Shown here piece by piece: positions 34,890-42,952 of a stretch of DNA of 64,000 bases. This DNA is from Hyphococcus sp. GTDB lineage: Bacteria > Pseudomonadota > Alphaproteobacteria > Caulobacterales > Parvularculaceae. The DNA lies in assembly GCA_028289605.1 (NCBI GenBank), contig JANQON010000007.1, positions 62,001 through 126,000 of the forward strand, in the 5' to 3' direction. Numbering within the stretch: position 1 is the first letter of the stretch; every line of letters begins with the position of its first letter. Made by a program: the position numbers and the translations under genes. The notes beneath the pieces were generated by a model. The model saw nothing but the letters and a program-made list of their open reading frames with translations. It had not been told where the DNA came from and ran no database searches.

Positions 34890-37736
34890 ATGGCGGGGCG
34901 AACCTTGTTGATCACGGCGGCGGGCGCGTTAGCGATCATCGCAGGGATTGGCGTGAACGCCGCCGGCGCGGGCGCAAAGGCCGCCGTCGCCGCGCCGAGC
35001 GTCAAACCGCCCGCCCCCGGCCCTCAATACGTCACCCGGCTCGATCACGCGCGGTTAATGGCGGTTAAAACCGCGCTTGAGAAAAAGGAATTTTCACTCG
35101 CGAAGGCCGAAACCGCCCGGATCGAAGACCGCACCGCCCGCTCGCTTGGCGAGTGGCTCTATTTCATGTCCAAAGACAAGGACGTGGATGTCGCCGACGC
35201 CGGGGCGTTTCTGCGCGTCCACGCCGACTGGCCGGCGACGTCAAGGATCCAGGCCTTCGTGGAATCCCGTCTGTCAGACAGCGACTCCGCGCAAATTCTG
35301 CTCGATTTTTTTGACGGGCGCCCGCCGCGCACGGGCAATGGCAAGATTCAGCTTGCCAGGGCGATGCTCTCGACCGGGCGCGGCGACGAAGCCACAGCGC
35401 TGATCAAAGACGCGTGGATCAACCACAATTTCCGGATCGCAGAAGAAAGGCGTATTCTCAACGTTTATGGTTCGCGTTTATCCGAACAAGACCACGCGGA
35501 CAGGGTCGATCGACTGTTGTGGGCTCGGCAAGTCACCAATGCGCGGCGAACATTTCCCCATCTGTCTTCACAGGACCGGCGAATGGCCGAGGCGCGCGCG
35601 GCGTTGCTCCTGGGCGCAGCAACGGGGCCGCGCCTTTATCGCAACCTCCCGAAAGACGAACGGTTGGACTCAGGCGTTCTCCATGCCGCAGTTCGCTACT
35701 ATCGGCGCACAGACGATCAGCAATATGCAATGTCGCTTGCATCGGACGCGCCGGACACCGCCGAAGCCCTCCGCAATACGGACCGTTGGTGGACGGAACG
35801 TCGGCTGCTTTTGCAGTGGGCGCTCAAACAGGGCCGCCCTGTCGACGCCTACAAAGTCGCCGCCCAACACGGAATCGCGGATGGCCTCGATTTCTCAGAC
35901 GCTGAATTCGTCGCCGGTTGGATTGCGTTGCGTTTTCTCAACGAGCCGGAGCGAGCGCTTACGCATTTCGAAGCGATGACAGGCTCGGTGGCGACGCCGA
36001 TCTCGATTTCGCGAGGATTTTATTGGCTCGGGCGCGCCGCCGACGCGGCCGGAGACGACGAGGCCGCCCGCAGCTACTATCGCATCTCGGCAAACCATCA
36101 TTATTCCTTTTACGGTCAGCTTGCGGCGGAAAAGCTTGGCGGCGTCGCGGTTCAGCAACGCTTCGACTCGCCTGTTGAGGCAAGCACGGAAGACAAGGCG
36201 CTGTTTAACGCGCGCCCTTCCGTCGCCGCGCTGAGAATCCTCTCAGACTTGAACCTCGACTATGAATTCATGCTGTTCGCCTATCACGTTGACGACCATC
36301 TTGAACGGCCGGGCGAGTTTGTAGAGCTTGCCCGCCTGACCAACGGCGAAGGGGCGCCTCACCTCACCGTTCGCGCCGGCAAAGTCGCAACGCAACGCGG
36401 CGCGTTTACCGCGCATGTATCGTATCCAACGATTTTCGTACCCGAAGAAGCCCGCGCCTTTGTCGCGCCGGAAATCATTCTCGGCCTGTCCCGCCAGGAA
36501 AGCGAGTTTAACCCGCGCGCCTATTCCAGCGCGGGCGCGCGAGGCGTCATGCAGTTGATCCCCTCTACAGCCCAGATTACGGCGCGCAAAGAAGGCCTTC
36601 CCTATCGACGTTCTGCGCTGCTGGACGACCCGGTCTACAATATGACCATTGGATCAGCGCATCTGTCGCACCTGCTCGACCGATTTGACGGATCTCTTGT
36701 TATGACCTTCGCCGCATACAATGCGGGCGCCCATCGCGCCACTCAGTGGGCGGAGGACTTTGGCGACCCGCGCACTGGCGAAGTCGACCCGCTTGATTGG
36801 ATCGAACTCATTCCGTTTTCGGAAACCCGAAACTATGTGCAGCGCGTTCTTGAAAATGTTCAGGTTTATCGCGGGCGCCTGAACGAGACCGCTATTCCCG
36901 GCCGGCTGGCGGCGGACATCGAGCGCGGCGGGCCCAATGACCGTGTCGCGCGAGCCGGCGGACCGTCGGCGCGCCTCGCCGCACTCTATCAAAGCCGCGG
37001 AACCGGCGCCGCCCTGGCCGATCTGCCGGCGAGGACCGCGCTTCTGGCGGCGTCTTTTCGCGAAAACCAACGGGCCGTCCTAACGCCGCCGGCGGCCCCC
37101 AAAGTCGCTCCGGCGCCCGACGAGAAAGCCGTTTCGCCGCAAAATCGGGACGCACGGCGCGGCGCTGACGTCGCGCCAAAGACAAATCCCGTTCTGCCCG
37201 CGCCGCAGGCGACGCCGCTGGCCGAAGACGCGAACGCGCGAACCAGCGACGAGGCCGTTGAGCCGGAACCAATTGCACTGACGCAAAACAGCGCGGCGTC
37301 GCAGGGGAAACTGGACAATCCGATTACGCCGCCGCCGGCGGCGCAAACCGGCGCCGAGCAACGTGTTTCTCCGGCGCCGACGATGTCGCCATCGCAGCCC
37401 GACCTGGCGATCGAGCCGCGGCCGGCGCCCGACGGCGTTACGTCGGCGACCGAAGGCGTCGCAGCAAGCAGCCGCGAGGACTCGCAAGCGACCAGTGAAT
37501 TCGCCGCGCAGATTATCGAAAAGGCGTCCACGCGCCTTCAGATTGAGGACAACGAAGACGCGCTCGCGGCGGCGATTGTCCGGGGCCTGCAGCAGATGGA
37601 AGACGAAAGCGTCGCCGAAGACAGCCAAGGGTGCGTCGCTGTGGGCGAGCTCGCCGACGGGGACGGATCTGACGCCGCTGCGCTGAACGAGATGATGATC
37701 GCGCAGCTCAGCGGCGACGAGACCTGCGAGGAGTAA
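34890..37736 (+). CDS. slt: Soluble lytic murein transglycosylase (Slt) with long disordered tail
   Basis: A 948-residue protein. I chose the ATG at 34890 (CGGAG upstream), which gives a signal peptide ending near VNAAGAG; a GTG at 34839 is the alternative. Residues about 60-500 form the helical superhelix of Slt70. The catalytic domain begins at ILGLSRQESEFNPRAYSS with catalytic Glu537 and GARGVMQLIPSTAQ. It cleaves peptidoglycan to 1,6-anhydro muropeptides. Residues about 700-900 are an Ala/Pro/Glu-rich low-complexity tail, longer than in most Slt proteins. The last 60 residues are acidic and helical (ASTRLQIEDNEDALAAAI). Confidence 0.93.
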   Translation: MAGRTLLITAAGALAIIAGIGVNAAGAGAKAAVAAPSVKPPAPGPQYVTRLDHARLMAVKTALEKKEFSLAKAETARIEDRTARSLGEWLYFMSKDKDVDVADAGAFLRVHADWPATSRIQAFVESRLSDSDSAQILLDFFDGRPPRTGNGKIQLARAMLSTGRGDEATALIKDAWINHNFRIAEERRILNVYGSRLSEQDHADRVDRLLWARQVTNARRTFPHLSSQDRRMAEARAALLLGAATGPRLYRNLPKDERLDSGVLHAAVRYYRRTDDQQYAMSLASDAPDTAEALRNTDRWWTERRLLLQWALKQGRPVDAYKVAAQHGIADGLDFSDAEFVAGWIALRFLNEPERALTHFEAMTGSVATPISISRGFYWLGRAADAAGDDEAARSYYRISANHHYSFYGQLAAEKLGGVAVQQRFDSPVEASTEDKALFNARPSVAALRILSDLNLDYEFMLFAYHVDDHLERPGEFVELARLTNGEGAPHLTVRAGKVATQRGAFTAHVSYPTIFVPEEARAFVAPEIILGLSRQESEFNPRAYSSAGARGVMQLIPSTAQITARKEGLPYRRSALLDDPVYNMTIGSAHLSHLLDRFDGSLVMTFAAYNAGAHRATQWAEDFGDPRTGEVDPLDWIELIPFSETRNYVQRVLENVQVYRGRLNETAIPGRLAADIERGGPNDRVARAGGPSARLAALYQSRGTGAALADLPARTALLAASFRENQRAVLTPPAAPKVAPAPDEKAVSPQNRDARRGADVAPKTNPVLPAPQATPLAEDANARTSDEAVEPEPIALTQNSAASQGKLDNPITPPPAAQTGAEQRVSPAPTMSPSQPDLAIEPRPAPDGVTSATEGVAASSREDSQATSEFAAQIIEKASTRLQIEDNEDALAAAIVRGLQQMEDESVAEDSQGCVAVGELADGDGSDAAALNEMMIAQLSGDETCEE

Positions 37737-37807
37737 GGCCCGAACGGGCAGCCGCGGCCCCGCAACAACCCTTGCCTTCCGCCGAGATTGCAGGCATCAC
37801 CGTCCGC

Positions 37808-37898
37808 GGAGACGTGGCCGAGTGGTCGAAGGCGCTCCCCTGCTAAGGGAGTATACCCCAAAAGGGTATCGAGGGTTCGAATCCCTTCGTCTCCGCCA
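37808..37898 (+). tRNA. tRNA-Ser (GCT anticodon)
   Basis: A 91-nt class II tRNA with acceptor stem GGAGACG/CGTCTCC and discriminator G plus encoded CCA. The anticodon arm CTCCC-CTGCTAA-GGGAG gives anticodon GCT, reading AGC/AGU. A long variable arm (ACCCC...GGGT) and T-arm GGTTCGAATCC are present. It lies alone between slt and a secreted-protein gene. Confidence 0.95.
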
Positions 37899-38118
37899 GA
37901 AGGATAGAATTCTGAGCCTGCTTCGCCATGCGCGCCGCTCACACTGGCGTTGGCCGTTGTTTCGCGACATGGAGTTCCCCCCCCACTCCGGCTCACCCGC
38001 CGCGGATCCCTGTCGCCTCGTCGCATAGTGGGTTTTCAGGACCTTTCCCCTCGGACACTGTTCTCTCGCCAGAAGCCTCGCCAAGAGGCCGGCGACAAAA
38101 GAAAAGGAGAACGGCGCC

Positions 38119-38655
38119 ATGGTGACGTTGCGCACGATTAATCTGAACGACCCCAATGCCGGTTTTCGAAACTGTGCGCTCGCCCTCGCTGCGTTGGCCG
38201 CATTGACCGTGGCCGCATTCCTGCCGACCGACGCCAGCGCCGGCAGGTATCATATCGATGATCCGGACGATCTGGTCGAAGAACTCATCAATATGGATGC
38301 GAACGACATCGCCGATCTGCGCGACGATCTTATCGATGCGCGCGCCGACATCCGTGAGGCGATCGAGGAGGTCGCCGATGCGAAAGAAGACGTGAAAGAA
38401 GCGCCCGGCGGCGAGGCCATTTCGCGAGTTGCCTTCAGAGTCGCAAGCGCAGCGGTTTCACGCGCGACAGGGGCCGCGCTCGCGGAAGCGCGCGACACGC
38501 TTGATGACGCCGAACTGATCCTCGCCGAACGACGTAGCGACATCGGCGACGCGGAATTCGCCGAGACGCAAGGCGCAATCGATATGATCCGCACAGAACT
38601 CGGCGAGATCGAATCCGTTCTCGACGAGCTATTGGCAGCGTTGCGCGAGTCTTAA
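38119..38655 (+). CDS. Secreted acidic helical protein, unknown function
   Basis: A 178-residue protein. The signal region has a long charged start, then ALALAALAALTVAAFL, with cleavage near ASAG (about residue 42). AAGGAG precedes the ATG. The mature part is almost wholly acidic heptad-like helix (DDPDDLVEELINMDANDI, DLIDARADIREAIEEVADA, ATGAALAEARDTLDDAELI), suggesting a periplasmic coiled coil. There are no known motifs. A strong terminator follows, so it ends its own transcript. It may be a structural or lipid-carrier-type protein, but this is speculation. Confidence 0.65.
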   Translation: MVTLRTINLNDPNAGFRNCALALAALAALTVAAFLPTDASAGRYHIDDPDDLVEELINMDANDIADLRDDLIDARADIREAIEEVADAKEDVKEAPGGEAISRVAFRVASAAVSRATGAALAEARDTLDDAELILAERRSDIGDAEFAETQGAIDMIRTELGEIESVLDELLAALRES

Positions 38656-38671
38656 GTAGGAAAAGGGTTTT

Positions 38672-38702
38672 AAAAAGGGCGCTATTAGAAGCGCCCTTTT
38701 TT
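38672..38702 (+). terminator. Intrinsic terminator, bidirectional
   Basis: Stem AAAAAGGGCGCT/AGCGCCCTTTTT (38672-38683 and 38690-38701) with a 6-nt loop and U-run to 38702. The A-rich left arm gives a U-run on the minus strand too, so it can also end the convergent barrel gene at 38729. Confidence 0.9.
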
Positions 38703-38728
38703 GATCATGTTCTGCTTGCGAGAACGGC

Positions 38729-39505
38729 CTAGAAGGAAACCCTGACGCCCGCCTCAACAATCGACGCTCTGTTTTCCACATCGAACTGGGCGTCGAAAAG
38801 CCCCGCATTGACTTCGACATCCGACGTGGCGCGATAGCGGTAGCCGGCGAACAAAGACGTGAATGGCGAGAATTCATACTCGACGCCGGCTTTGACCTGA
38901 TAGGCGAGCGCGGTTGAATCGTCGTCGATAATGGTCGTCGCGGACGGGGCGTAGAAGACGTCGACAAATCCGACGCCGACGCCGCCGCCGATATAGGGCG
39001 TAAACGGCGAGGCGTTGTCGAACGCCGCGATAGCATTCGCCATCACGAACACGGTCTTAACGTCGCCTTCGCCGGCGGCGACAAGATCGCCGACGGAGAC
39101 GCCGAGATTTGTGGCCTGACCCGTTATTAAAACCGCCGCGTCTTCACTGTCGAGCGCGATCCCGGCGGCGGTAACGCCGGTATGGGTGTCGACGCCGTTT
39201 GATTGATACCCAACCTCGATCTCGCCGCGCAGCAGACCGAAATCACGGCCGAGGGCGCCGTTGACGGTCCAACCGGTGTCGAATTCCGTCGTCCATCCAA
39301 CGGCGGTTCCGTCGGGCAAGACCGTTCCGGCTGGGATGGTCGTACCGGCGCCGGTTGTGAAATCGCCGATAAAGCTTCCTTCATTGTCGGAGTTCATCAA
39401 GAAAGAACCGCCGCCCGAGACGGTCACGTAAGTGTCCTGGGCGTGCGCTGCGCCGGCGAGCGAAAGCGCTCCCGCGGCTGCGGAAGTTAAAAATCTTCGG
39501 GGCAT
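38729..39505 (-). CDS. Outer membrane beta-barrel protein (OmpA/OprF-like barrel family)
   Basis: A 258-residue protein with a signal peptide (cleavage near GAAHAQDT, residue 22). The eight-strand-type barrel has PYIGGGVGVGFVDVFYAP, SLFAGYRYRATSDVEVNA and the C-terminal SIVEAGVRVSF ending in Phe. This is the common small-porin or OmpW/OMP_b-brl type. There is no peptidoglycan-binding OmpA domain. The function is structural or unknown. It shares the terminator with the secreted helical protein and has a 330-base upstream region. Confidence 0.8.
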   Translation of the reverse strand: MPRRFLTSAAAGALSLAGAAHAQDTYVTVSGGGSFLMNSDNEGSFIGDFTTGAGTTIPAGTVLPDGTAVGWTTEFDTGWTVNGALGRDFGLLRGEIEVGYQSNGVDTHTGVTAAGIALDSEDAAVLITGQATNLGVSVGDLVAAGEGDVKTVFVMANAIAAFDNASPFTPYIGGGVGVGFVDVFYAPSATTIIDDDSTALAYQVKAGVEYEFSPFTSLFAGYRYRATSDVEVNAGLFDAQFDVENRASIVEAGVRVSF

Positions 39506-39835
39506 GTGTACTACTCCAGTGTCTCAGGGTAAGGGCCGCTCAAGAGCGACGTTCAAGTTAGATACACCCGGACGGCGGAAATGGTTCACTCAAAATTGTG
39601 GATTTTTGTAAAGGACGGGTACGAATTAATGAACGCGCCGTAAGGCCCGAAAAGGTTATAACGATCCCTCTCGGCGCTTTCAGAACGCTGCTTCACGAAG
39701 ATTTGATGGGAAGCGTCTGGTCGAACACACATTAAGAGAGTCCGCAACGCCCCCGAAACGTTCGGCATGACAATTCACCGACGCAGACGGGCGATCCGCC
39801 CGTCGAGTTGCAGAAAGCATATTGGATGGCGTCGC
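39506..39835. other. Intergenic region, AT-richer, no gene seen
   Basis: This region holds the leader and promoter area of the minus-strand barrel gene and the 3' flank of the oxidoreductase. A perfect stem GACGGGCG-ATC-CGCCCGTC lies at 39786-39804, about 35 bases past the oxidoreductase stop, but no U-run follows, so it is at best a weak terminator. No convincing small gene was found. Confidence 0.5.
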
Positions 39836-40873
39836 CTACGTTTTGTCCGGTCCCACGCGAATAACCGCCTTGCCCGCGTTATCGCCGTGAAAGAGGCCGA
39901 TGAAAGCCCCCGGCGCTTCGTCCAGCCCGTCATACTCGGTTTGCTGGAACTTAATCTTGCCGGCGGCGACCAGCGGAGCGACTTCGCTCGCAAACTCCAT
40001 CGCCTTGTCGGCGTACTCCGAAACAATAAACCCGCGCGCCATGACGCCCCGTCCAATCAGATTGACAAGATTCGGCGGGCCCGGCTCCGGCTCCGTATTG
40101 TTGTACATCGAAATCATGCCGCACAGCGCGATGCGCGCGCCCGGCGCGATGCAGTTGAGCGCCGCCTCAAGATGCATGCCGCCGACATTCTCAAAGTAAC
40201 AATCAACGCCCTTGGGCGCTGCTTCGCTGAGCGCCCTGGTGAGCTCCGCCGCATTTTTATAGTCCTTGTAGTTGAGCGCGACATCGACGCCCGCTTCTTC
40301 CGTGAGCCATCGGATTTTCTCCGCCGACCCCGCTGAAGCGACCACGCGAGCGCCACGCAACTTGCCCAGCTGACATACGACAGAACCGACGGCCCCGGCG
40401 GCGCCGGAGACAAACAGCGTTTCGCCCTCTTTCGGATCCATGATCTGCGTTACGCCCGCCCAAGCGGTCATCCCCGGCATGCCGAGAACGCCGAGCCATG
40501 CCGGCAACGGCGCCAGATTCGGCATTGCTTTTTGAGTCCGCTCCCCTTTCGTGACGTAGTATTCTTTCCAGCCGCCGGCGAAGTCGACCACATAGTCGCC
40601 CGGCGCAAAATCGGGAATATTGGATTCGATGACTTCAGACACGGCGCCGCCTTCTAACGGCGCATCCAACGAGAACGGCGGGATATAGCTTTTCACGTCT
40701 GGCCGCATGCGTCCGCGCATATAGGGGTCGACCGACATCCAAACGGTGCGGCAAAGCATTTCACCGGGTCCCGGCGACGGCGCATCGATCTCGCGAATTT
40801 CAAAATCATCCGCCGTTGGCAGACCATTCGGGTAGCTCTTTAGAAATACGGCTTTTGATGTGCGGGCGCTCAT
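39836..40873 (-). CDS. NADP-dependent medium-chain oxidoreductase (alkenal/one reductase-like)
   Basis: A 345-residue MDR protein without the zinc-site Cys/His set. It has the Rossmann motif SGAAGAVGSVVCQLGKLRGA and the substrate segment VDCYFENVGGMHLEAALN. These are typical of the PTGR/CurA/YncB group that reduces alpha,beta-unsaturated carbonyls. There are no adjacent genes on the same transcript. A detoxification role is likely; the substrate is not defined. Confidence 0.88.
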   Translation of the reverse strand: MSARTSKAVFLKSYPNGLPTADDFEIREIDAPSPGPGEMLCRTVWMSVDPYMRGRMRPDVKSYIPPFSLDAPLEGGAVSEVIESNIPDFAPGDYVVDFAGGWKEYYVTKGERTQKAMPNLAPLPAWLGVLGMPGMTAWAGVTQIMDPKEGETLFVSGAAGAVGSVVCQLGKLRGARVVASAGSAEKIRWLTEEAGVDVALNYKDYKNAAELTRALSEAAPKGVDCYFENVGGMHLEAALNCIAPGARIALCGMISMYNNTEPEPGPPNLVNLIGRGVMARGFIVSEYADKAMEFASEVAPLVAAGKIKFQQTEYDGLDEAPGAFIGLFHGDNAGKAVIRVGPDKT

Positions 40874-41101
40874 CTGCGCATTCTCCCATTTGTGGCGATT
40901 GTGGGGCAGACTACAGCGCTCTCAAATCCTCGCAAGCCCGTGATGCAGTGCGCCTATTTCCGACAACTCCTCGCCTCATTCTCGCCTCGGAGCCCCATCA
41001 CATTAAAAACTCCTAAGCGAGCGGCCGAACCATCCGGTCGCTGATGGTTGGGTACAAGAAAATTGGTGGGACTACGCAACAAGACGGAGGCATTGAAGGG
41101 A

Positions 41102-41467
41102 ATGAAGAGCATCTTGATTGGATCTGGCGCGATGATATTGGCGCTTGCAGGCTGCCAGACGACCGGCGAAGGCGCCCTGGTCGGAGCCGCGATCGGCGCG
41201 GCGGGCGGGGCCATCGCCGGCGACGCGTTTGCTGGACGCCCTGGCATGGGCGCAGCGTATGGCGCGCTGATCGGCGCTGGCATCGGCGCCTATGAGGGCT
41301 GCAGCCGCGCCGGCACCTGCGGCGGCCGCGCTCGCCATCACGGACGTCGCCACTACGACCGGTATTCCGGACGGTATTACTACGAAGACCCGCATTACGG
41401 CGACACCTACTGGGAAGACGGCTCATTCCGCGAATATGGCCGTCGAGGACATCGCCGCCGGTACTAG
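41102..41467 (+). CDS. Glycine-zipper lipoprotein
   Basis: A 121-residue protein starting at 41102, with GGAGG upstream. The lipobox is LALAGC, followed by QTTGEG and a glycine-zipper segment (GALVGAAIGAAGGAIAGDAF, then GAAYGALIGAGIGAYEG) like that of the Rick17kDa_Anti/YMGG family. The C-terminal half is rich in His, Arg and Tyr (HHGRRHYDRYSGRYYYED), an uncommon tail that may bind metal or surface ligands. It is probably an outer membrane lipoprotein inserting through the zipper. Confidence 0.75.
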   Translation: MKSILIGSGAMILALAGCQTTGEGALVGAAIGAAGGAIAGDAFAGRPGMGAAYGALIGAGIGAYEGCSRAGTCGGRARHHGRRHYDRYSGRYYYEDPHYGDTYWEDGSFREYGRRGHRRRY

Positions 41468-41529
41468 TCGACTGAGACAGTTTTGTTGCGTAGGACATCG
41501 GCTCGCCCTCGCGGCGGGCCGATGTCGGT

Positions 41530-41718
41530 TTAAGCGACCAGTCTATTGACGGCTTTACGATCGATTGGGGCCATCCTGTCGACCCGACAGTCGCTGCGGA
41601 CAATGCCGGCGCCATCGCCTGGGACCAGAAGAATGACGTCGCGACGCTCGTCGGGCGCGAGGCGCGTTACCCGGCCGCCTCCCGAAACGATTGCGACCGA
41701 GGAATCTATTCGGATCAT
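41530..41718 (-). CDS. Small protein of 62 residues, unknown, translationally coupled
   Basis: The ATG at 41718 overlaps the TGA of the next upstream gene as ATGA, the same coupling used twice in this block. The composition is that of a real protein: GC-rich third positions, balanced residues and a hydrophobic core (RRDVILLVPGDGAGIV) flanked by Arg/Asp-rich parts. No membrane segment or motif was recognised. It is probably the last gene of the TonB receptor-esterase block. Confidence 0.5.
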   Translation of the reverse strand: MIRIDSSVAIVSGGGRVTRLAPDERRDVILLVPGDGAGIVRSDCRVDRMAPIDRKAVNRLVA

Positions 41719-41993
41719 TCGATGCGCGTTTCCTCCGCCGGCGGCGCTTTCTTTTGCCCTTTGCCCATCTGGCTGAGCGCGATCAGGGTCAAGGTCGGCG
41801 CGAATCCGTCAATCTGGCCGGTGGGGTCGGCGACTTCCCAAAAGGCAAACAGACCCGGCCAGCCAAACATCGCTACCGCGGCGACGCCCATAAGAATGTC
41901 GAACGGGAGTTCGAACCCGGGTATGCGCCCGATGGTGAAGTCGAGGATATCAAGAATGACGGCGATGATCAGTTTGACGACTTCCGGCCTCAC
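41715..41993 (-). CDS. Small membrane protein, unknown function
   Basis: A 92-residue protein with a GTG start that overlaps the esterase stop (GTGA). Two hydrophobic segments (VKLIIAVILDILDFTIG and FDILMGVAAVAMFGWPGLFAF), the first with internal Asp residues, suggest a two-helix membrane protein with a short charged tail (QMGKGQKKAPPAEE). The family was not recognised with certainty; similar small proteins are found in Alphaproteobacteria. It is coupled on both sides, to the esterase upstream and the 62-residue gene downstream. Confidence 0.65.
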   Translation of the reverse strand: MRPEVVKLIIAVILDILDFTIGRIPGFELPFDILMGVAAVAMFGWPGLFAFWEVADPTGQIDGFAPTLTLIALSQMGKGQKKAPPAEETRIE

Positions 41994-42892
41994 GCTTCAT
42001 TCTCCAAAGTGTCACGAATAAATGCCGCGGACCTGCGCACTGCGGTTAACGCCTCGGGGAACATGCCGACGAATATGGGCCAGACATGAGGCAGTCCGCG
42101 TTCGGAAATCAAGGTCGACCTTGCGCCCGCTTCCAAAAGGCGCTCATGCATGCGCAATGCATCGTCTCTGAGCACTTCGTCGTCGCTTACAAAAATCAAT
42201 GACGGAGGAAACGCGGACACATCTCCGTAGAGGGGCGAGGCCAGGGGATCCATCGGATCGGCGCCGTTCAGAACCCGGCCGATTCCTTTACGGATATACT
42301 CGGCCTTGAACATGGCGTCGGTTTTCTCATTCGCGTCGATGGACGCTCCCGTCACGGCAAGATCCGTCCATGGAGAGTAAAGAACAAGGCCGGCGGGCGC
42401 AGCCAGGCCGCGTTGCTTCAACGCAAGGACCAAAGCCAGTGCGAGTCCGCCGCCAGCCGAATCCCCCGCAATGATCAGTTTTCTCGGTTCAACGCCTTGC
42501 CCCAGAAGCCACTGATACGCGGCGACGGCGTCCTCGACCGCAGCAGGAAACGGATGTTCCGGAGCAAGACGATAGTCGAGAGAAAAGACTTGCGCCGCCG
42601 CCGCCTCGGCAAGCGCGAAAGTCACCGCTCGATGCGATTTCGCAGATCCGAACACGTAACCGCCGCCGTGCAAATACAGGATCGTTGTTCCCGGCTCGCT
42701 TCGGGCGTGCCGATGCCACTCCCCCCGGATGGCGCCATCGTTGATACTTTCAAGAGAAACGCCGGGCGGATTCTTTTTCGGCGCGTATGCGTCCATGTTG
42801 GCGCGCAGAATTTCGGGATCAATCTCATGCAGCGGCTTCGACTTCACAGTCCGCTTCAGATTCCAGCTGACAAGTTTCGCTCGTAAGCTCAT
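41990..42892 (-). CDS. Alpha/beta hydrolase, hormone-sensitive lipase (HSL) family
   Basis: A 300-residue protein with the oxyanion motif HGGGYVFG and the nucleophile motif GDSAGGG (Ser145); the acid and base are likely in LIFVSDDEV and LPHVWPIFVG. These are HSL/bacterial family IV carboxylesterase traits. There is no signal peptide, so it is cytoplasmic. It lies 60 bases after the TonB receptor and is coupled to two small genes behind it. It may hydrolyse an ester-linked ligand imported by the receptor; that link is by position only. Confidence 0.88.
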   Translation of the reverse strand: MSLRAKLVSWNLKRTVKSKPLHEIDPEILRANMDAYAPKKNPPGVSLESINDGAIRGEWHRHARSEPGTTILYLHGGGYVFGSAKSHRAVTFALAEAAAAQVFSLDYRLAPEHPFPAAVEDAVAAYQWLLGQGVEPRKLIIAGDSAGGGLALALVLALKQRGLAAPAGLVLYSPWTDLAVTGASIDANEKTDAMFKAEYIRKGIGRVLNGADPMDPLASPLYGDVSAFPPSLIFVSDDEVLRDDALRMHERLLEAGARSTLISERGLPHVWPIFVGMFPEALTAVRRSAAFIRDTLENEA

Positions 42893-42952
42893 TTAGCCCC
42901 GCTTTTTCGGTAGTCTAGCTTCATGTCCGCGCTCTGCAACCGTCCTCGGCGC

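Noticed and set aside
39786-39804. GACGGGCG/CGCCCGTC stem as a terminator
   Set aside because: No U-run follows on either strand, so I list it only as a stem in the intergenic region.
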